From contig NZ_AWZU01000022.1 of NCBI RefSeq assembly GCF_000472385.1, forward strand, positions 62,001 through 126,000: a stretch of 64,000 nt of DNA. The letters are read 5' to 3'. The notes beneath the pieces were generated by a model. It saw only the letters and a program-made list of their open reading frames with translations, did no database searches and was not told the origin of the DNA. Positions within the stretch are counted from its first letter, which is position 1; every line of letters starts with the position of its first letter. Made by a program: the position numbers and the translations under genes. The stretch comes from Bradyrhizobium sp. ARR65. Its GTDB lineage: Bacteria; Pseudomonadota; Alphaproteobacteria; Rhizobiales; Xanthobacteraceae. Below are positions 62,091 through 64,000 of the stretch, in pieces.

Positions 62091-62696
62091 CAGACCAAAG
62101 ACATGGCCACAAGAATTTCAATAACACGCATAGCTTCGCGCTCTCGCGGCGCCATTTGCGCCCGAGCTTTGCATCGACCTTGTCCCTCACGAAAATCGGA
62201 GGGCACAGGGAAGGCCGGGTGGCCGCTGCACCGGGCCTCCGCGCAAATAAATTGCGCGAAGCGCGCGTTGACCACAGGTACAGGCGGGAATCACACCGGC
62301 CTTCCCTGCGCGAGTGGTTTACGGCTTACTTCGTGCTCTCCTCGGTGAGCCAGACTTTGTTGTCACCGTCATCGGCGCGATGCGAATGCATCGTCGCCAA
62401 TTTAGCGCCGGCCTCGGGGCGCCAGGACCACACGACTTCGCCGTCCGCTTCACGTGTCGTTCGTCTTCGACACATCAGCGGCCACCGCATCCCGCCTCAC
62501 GTTTCGTGACGATCGCGATACGCCCTCTTCATCGAGGCGGGACGCGCCAAGAAGTGCAGGTGATTTGCCCGACGGCGCAACCGCACCCGCATGCGACAGA
62601 TTAACGCGACGGGCAAGCGTAGCGAAACCCATCAACAGCGATGCAGCAGCAATGCTGGGTTTCACTTCGTTCAACCCAGCCTACAACGTAGAGGTT
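62091..62696. repeat. Degenerate composite repeat region
   Basis: About 600 bases between apaG and hslO with several open frames on both strands but no coding character. Sequences such as GCGCCATTTGCGCCCGAGC and TCCCTGCGCGAGTGGTTTACGG resemble repeats that are often mis-called as genes in Bradyrhizobium. The right end has a family-C piece (GCGAAACCCATCA...TGGGTTTCACTTCG, 62620-62690). Confidence 0.55.
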
Positions 62697-63710
62697 CTAC
62701 ACAGCCCCTTCCACGCCCGCTTCGTGCGGAGTGAATTGATAGACCGAGCTGCAGAACTCGCAGGTCACCTCGACCTTGCCGTCCTGCACCATCTCGGCGC
62801 GGTCCTTGGCCGCAAAGCTCTTCAGCATCGATGCGACGGCGTCGCGCGAGCAGGAGCATTGCGCCTGCAGCCGCTGCGACGAAAATACCCGTACGCCGCG
62901 CTCGTGAAACAGGCGATACAGCAACCGCTCGCCGGAGAGATCGGGATCGATCAGCTCGACGTCCTCCACCGTCGCCATCAGCGACTGCCCCTCGATCCAG
63001 GCGTCATCTTCCTTCACTTCGTGCGGGGCGGTGCCTTCGGGCGCGTCGCCCGGATGCAAATCGGCCTGGCGCGCACGCTCCGGCGCCTTCGGCAGGAACT
63101 GCATCAACAATCCGCCGGCGCGCCAGCGATGCGTGGCCCGCCCATCGCCGCCGCGCCACTCTTCGCCCACCGCGAGCCGCACGCGTGTCGGAATCTGTTC
63201 CGAGCGCAGAAAATATTCATGCGCGGCATCTTCCAGGCCGCCGCCATGCAGCGCCACCAGCCCCTGATAGCGGCTCATGTCCGGTCCCTGGTCAATGGTC
63301 ATGGCCAGATGGCCCTTCCCGAGCAGCGCAGCGGAATCCGCTCCCGGCATGAGCCGGTCGGCATCGAAGCGCGCATAGGCGCGCAAACGGTCCGGCGCCT
63401 GGAAATCGACCACCATGAAGGAGACCGGCCCGTCGGTCTGAGTCTGCAGGATAAAGCGGCCGTCGAATTTCAGCGATGAACCGAGCAGCGTCGTCAGCAC
63501 GATCGCCTCGCCCAGCAGCTTGCCGACGGGCGCGGGATAATCGTGCTTGGTCAGGATGTCGTCGAGAGTCGGCCCCAGCCGGCTCAGCCGGCCGCGCAAA
63601 TCGAGCGCGCCGACCTCAAATGGCAGGATCGCGTCATCGACCGGAACGGAGGATGGCGCCCGAACGGGGGGCTCGCGGGTGATTTTGCTGTCGGGAGATT
63701 GAGAGGTCAT
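62697..63710 (-). CDS. hslO: Hsp33 redox-regulated chaperone
   Basis: 337 aa cytoplasmic chaperone activated by oxidation. The N-terminal domain (GALDLRGRLSRLGPTLDDIL, LLGEAIVLTTLLGSSLKFDG) is normal; the linker is followed by the zinc switch CSCSRD near residue 282 and CEFCSSVYQF near residue 320, four Cys in CxC and CxxC. ATG at 63710 (MTSQSPDSK); a longer frame to 63863 is repeat DNA. A moderately long N-terminal tail is present. Confidence 0.95.
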   Translation of the reverse strand: MTSQSPDSKITREPPVRAPSSVPVDDAILPFEVGALDLRGRLSRLGPTLDDILTKHDYPAPVGKLLGEAIVLTTLLGSSLKFDGRFILQTQTDGPVSFMVVDFQAPDRLRAYARFDADRLMPGADSAALLGKGHLAMTIDQGPDMSRYQGLVALHGGGLEDAAHEYFLRSEQIPTRVRLAVGEEWRGGDGRATHRWRAGGLLMQFLPKAPERARQADLHPGDAPEGTAPHEVKEDDAWIEGQSLMATVEDVELIDPDLSGERLLYRLFHERGVRVFSSQRLQAQCSCSRDAVASMLKSFAAKDRAEMVQDGKVEVTCEFCSSVYQFTPHEAGVEGAV

Positions 63711-63788
63711 GGCGCCTATCTGGGGTCGGAACGCGCGAAGCGAAAGGGGGCTGACTGTCGTCGCGGGCACGCCGCCGCAACCAAAGCT

Positions 63789-64000
63789 GTCGTCCTGGCG
63801 AAAGCCAGGGCCTATAACCATAGGCCTGTGTTGCTGCGATGGCTGAAGATCGCCAGCTCGCAAAAACTTGCTTCCCTTGGCTATGGGTGCCGGATCTGCG
63901 CGGAGCCTGTCATCGGGCGGCGCTTCGCGCGGACCCGTTGGCTTGTCCGGGACGAGAGCATTTCGTTGGCGATTACACCGCGTCGAAACACCAGGCCAAA
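63789..64000. repeat. Intergenic repeats (families A and B), running to the window end
   Basis: A family-A piece (TGTCGTCCTGGCGAAAGCCAG, CCTATAACCATAGG) at 63789 and a family-B-like piece (CCTGTCATCGGGCGGCGC, GCGCGGACCCGTTGGCTTG) at 63908. No gene is seen after the hslO start. Confidence 0.65.

Noticed and set aside
62103..62604. Open frames of 81-148 codons after apaG
   Set aside because: They lie in degenerate repeat DNA, overlap each other on both strands and look like repeat translations.
1..64000. CRISPR arrays, prophage, insertion sequences, rRNA
   Set aside because: No regular spaced repeats, transposase or integrase domains, phage proteins or rRNA sequences were recognised anywhere in the window.

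Overview
The window is chromosomal DNA of a GC-rich alphaproteobacterium, most likely Bradyrhizobium or a close relative. That is an inference from an aa3 oxidase operon in the order ctaC-ctaD-ctaB, a SAM-II riboswitch before metZ, a class I lysyl-tRNA synthetase, an IalB protein, a PodJ-like polarity protein, and dense intergenic palindromic repeats of the kind found in that group. No phage, transposase, plasmid or CRISPR locus was seen; nearly everything reads as core or stable accessory genome.

Layout. 1-3.1 kb: cytochrome c oxidase genes on the minus strand. 3.6-8 kb: IalB, the overlapping pair tldD-lepB, a nucleotidyltransferase-like protein and a PAN-domain protein. 8.4-11.2 kb: glutathione block (gshA, a MarR regulator, a divergent glutathione S-transferase). 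11.4-18.2 kb: fatty-acid beta-oxidation genes (acyl-CoA dehydrogenase, thiolase, FadB-like fusion), then an NTF2-like gene divergent from a padR gene with two abutting operator-like sites. 18.4-21.8 kb: PodJ-like polar organiser with Sel1 repeats. 22-26.6 kb: TauE/SafE permease with its partner membrane protein, a metallo-hydrolase, and an EamA exporter divergent from a LysR regulator.

26.6-34.2 kb holds a ligase-associated DNA-repair module: PdeM endonuclease and Lhr-type helicase on the minus strand, exonuclease and ATP-dependent ligase on the plus strand, and a TPR-methyltransferase between the two arms. The helicase carries an in-frame insert that looks like a captured intergenic repeat. 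34.2-45.6 kb: DUF6460 protein, a frameshifted metallo-hydrolase, a MATE transporter, DUF952-pyrD, a class II aldolase, a ketopantoate-reductase-like enzyme, lysS, a solute-binding protein, a SCO copper chaperone and small exported proteins. 45.8-55.4 kb: NTF2-like proteins, DUF1269, a patatin-GntP pair, AI-2E transporter, NsrR, tRNA-Gly(CCC), a stand-alone ClpX-type zinc finger, an AraC regulator and a VOC protein. 55.4-64 kb: double-length dCTP deaminase, SAM-II riboswitch and metZ, an opgC-SGNH-SGNH operon, apaG and hslO.

Repeats fill many gaps and repeatedly create false 5' extensions of genes, so starts were chosen from ribosome-binding sites and family N-termini. The observations most worth checking are the helicase insert, the paired operators before padR and between marR and gst, the twin TTGCGCA-type palindromes after gshA, and the frameshift near 34.9 kb.
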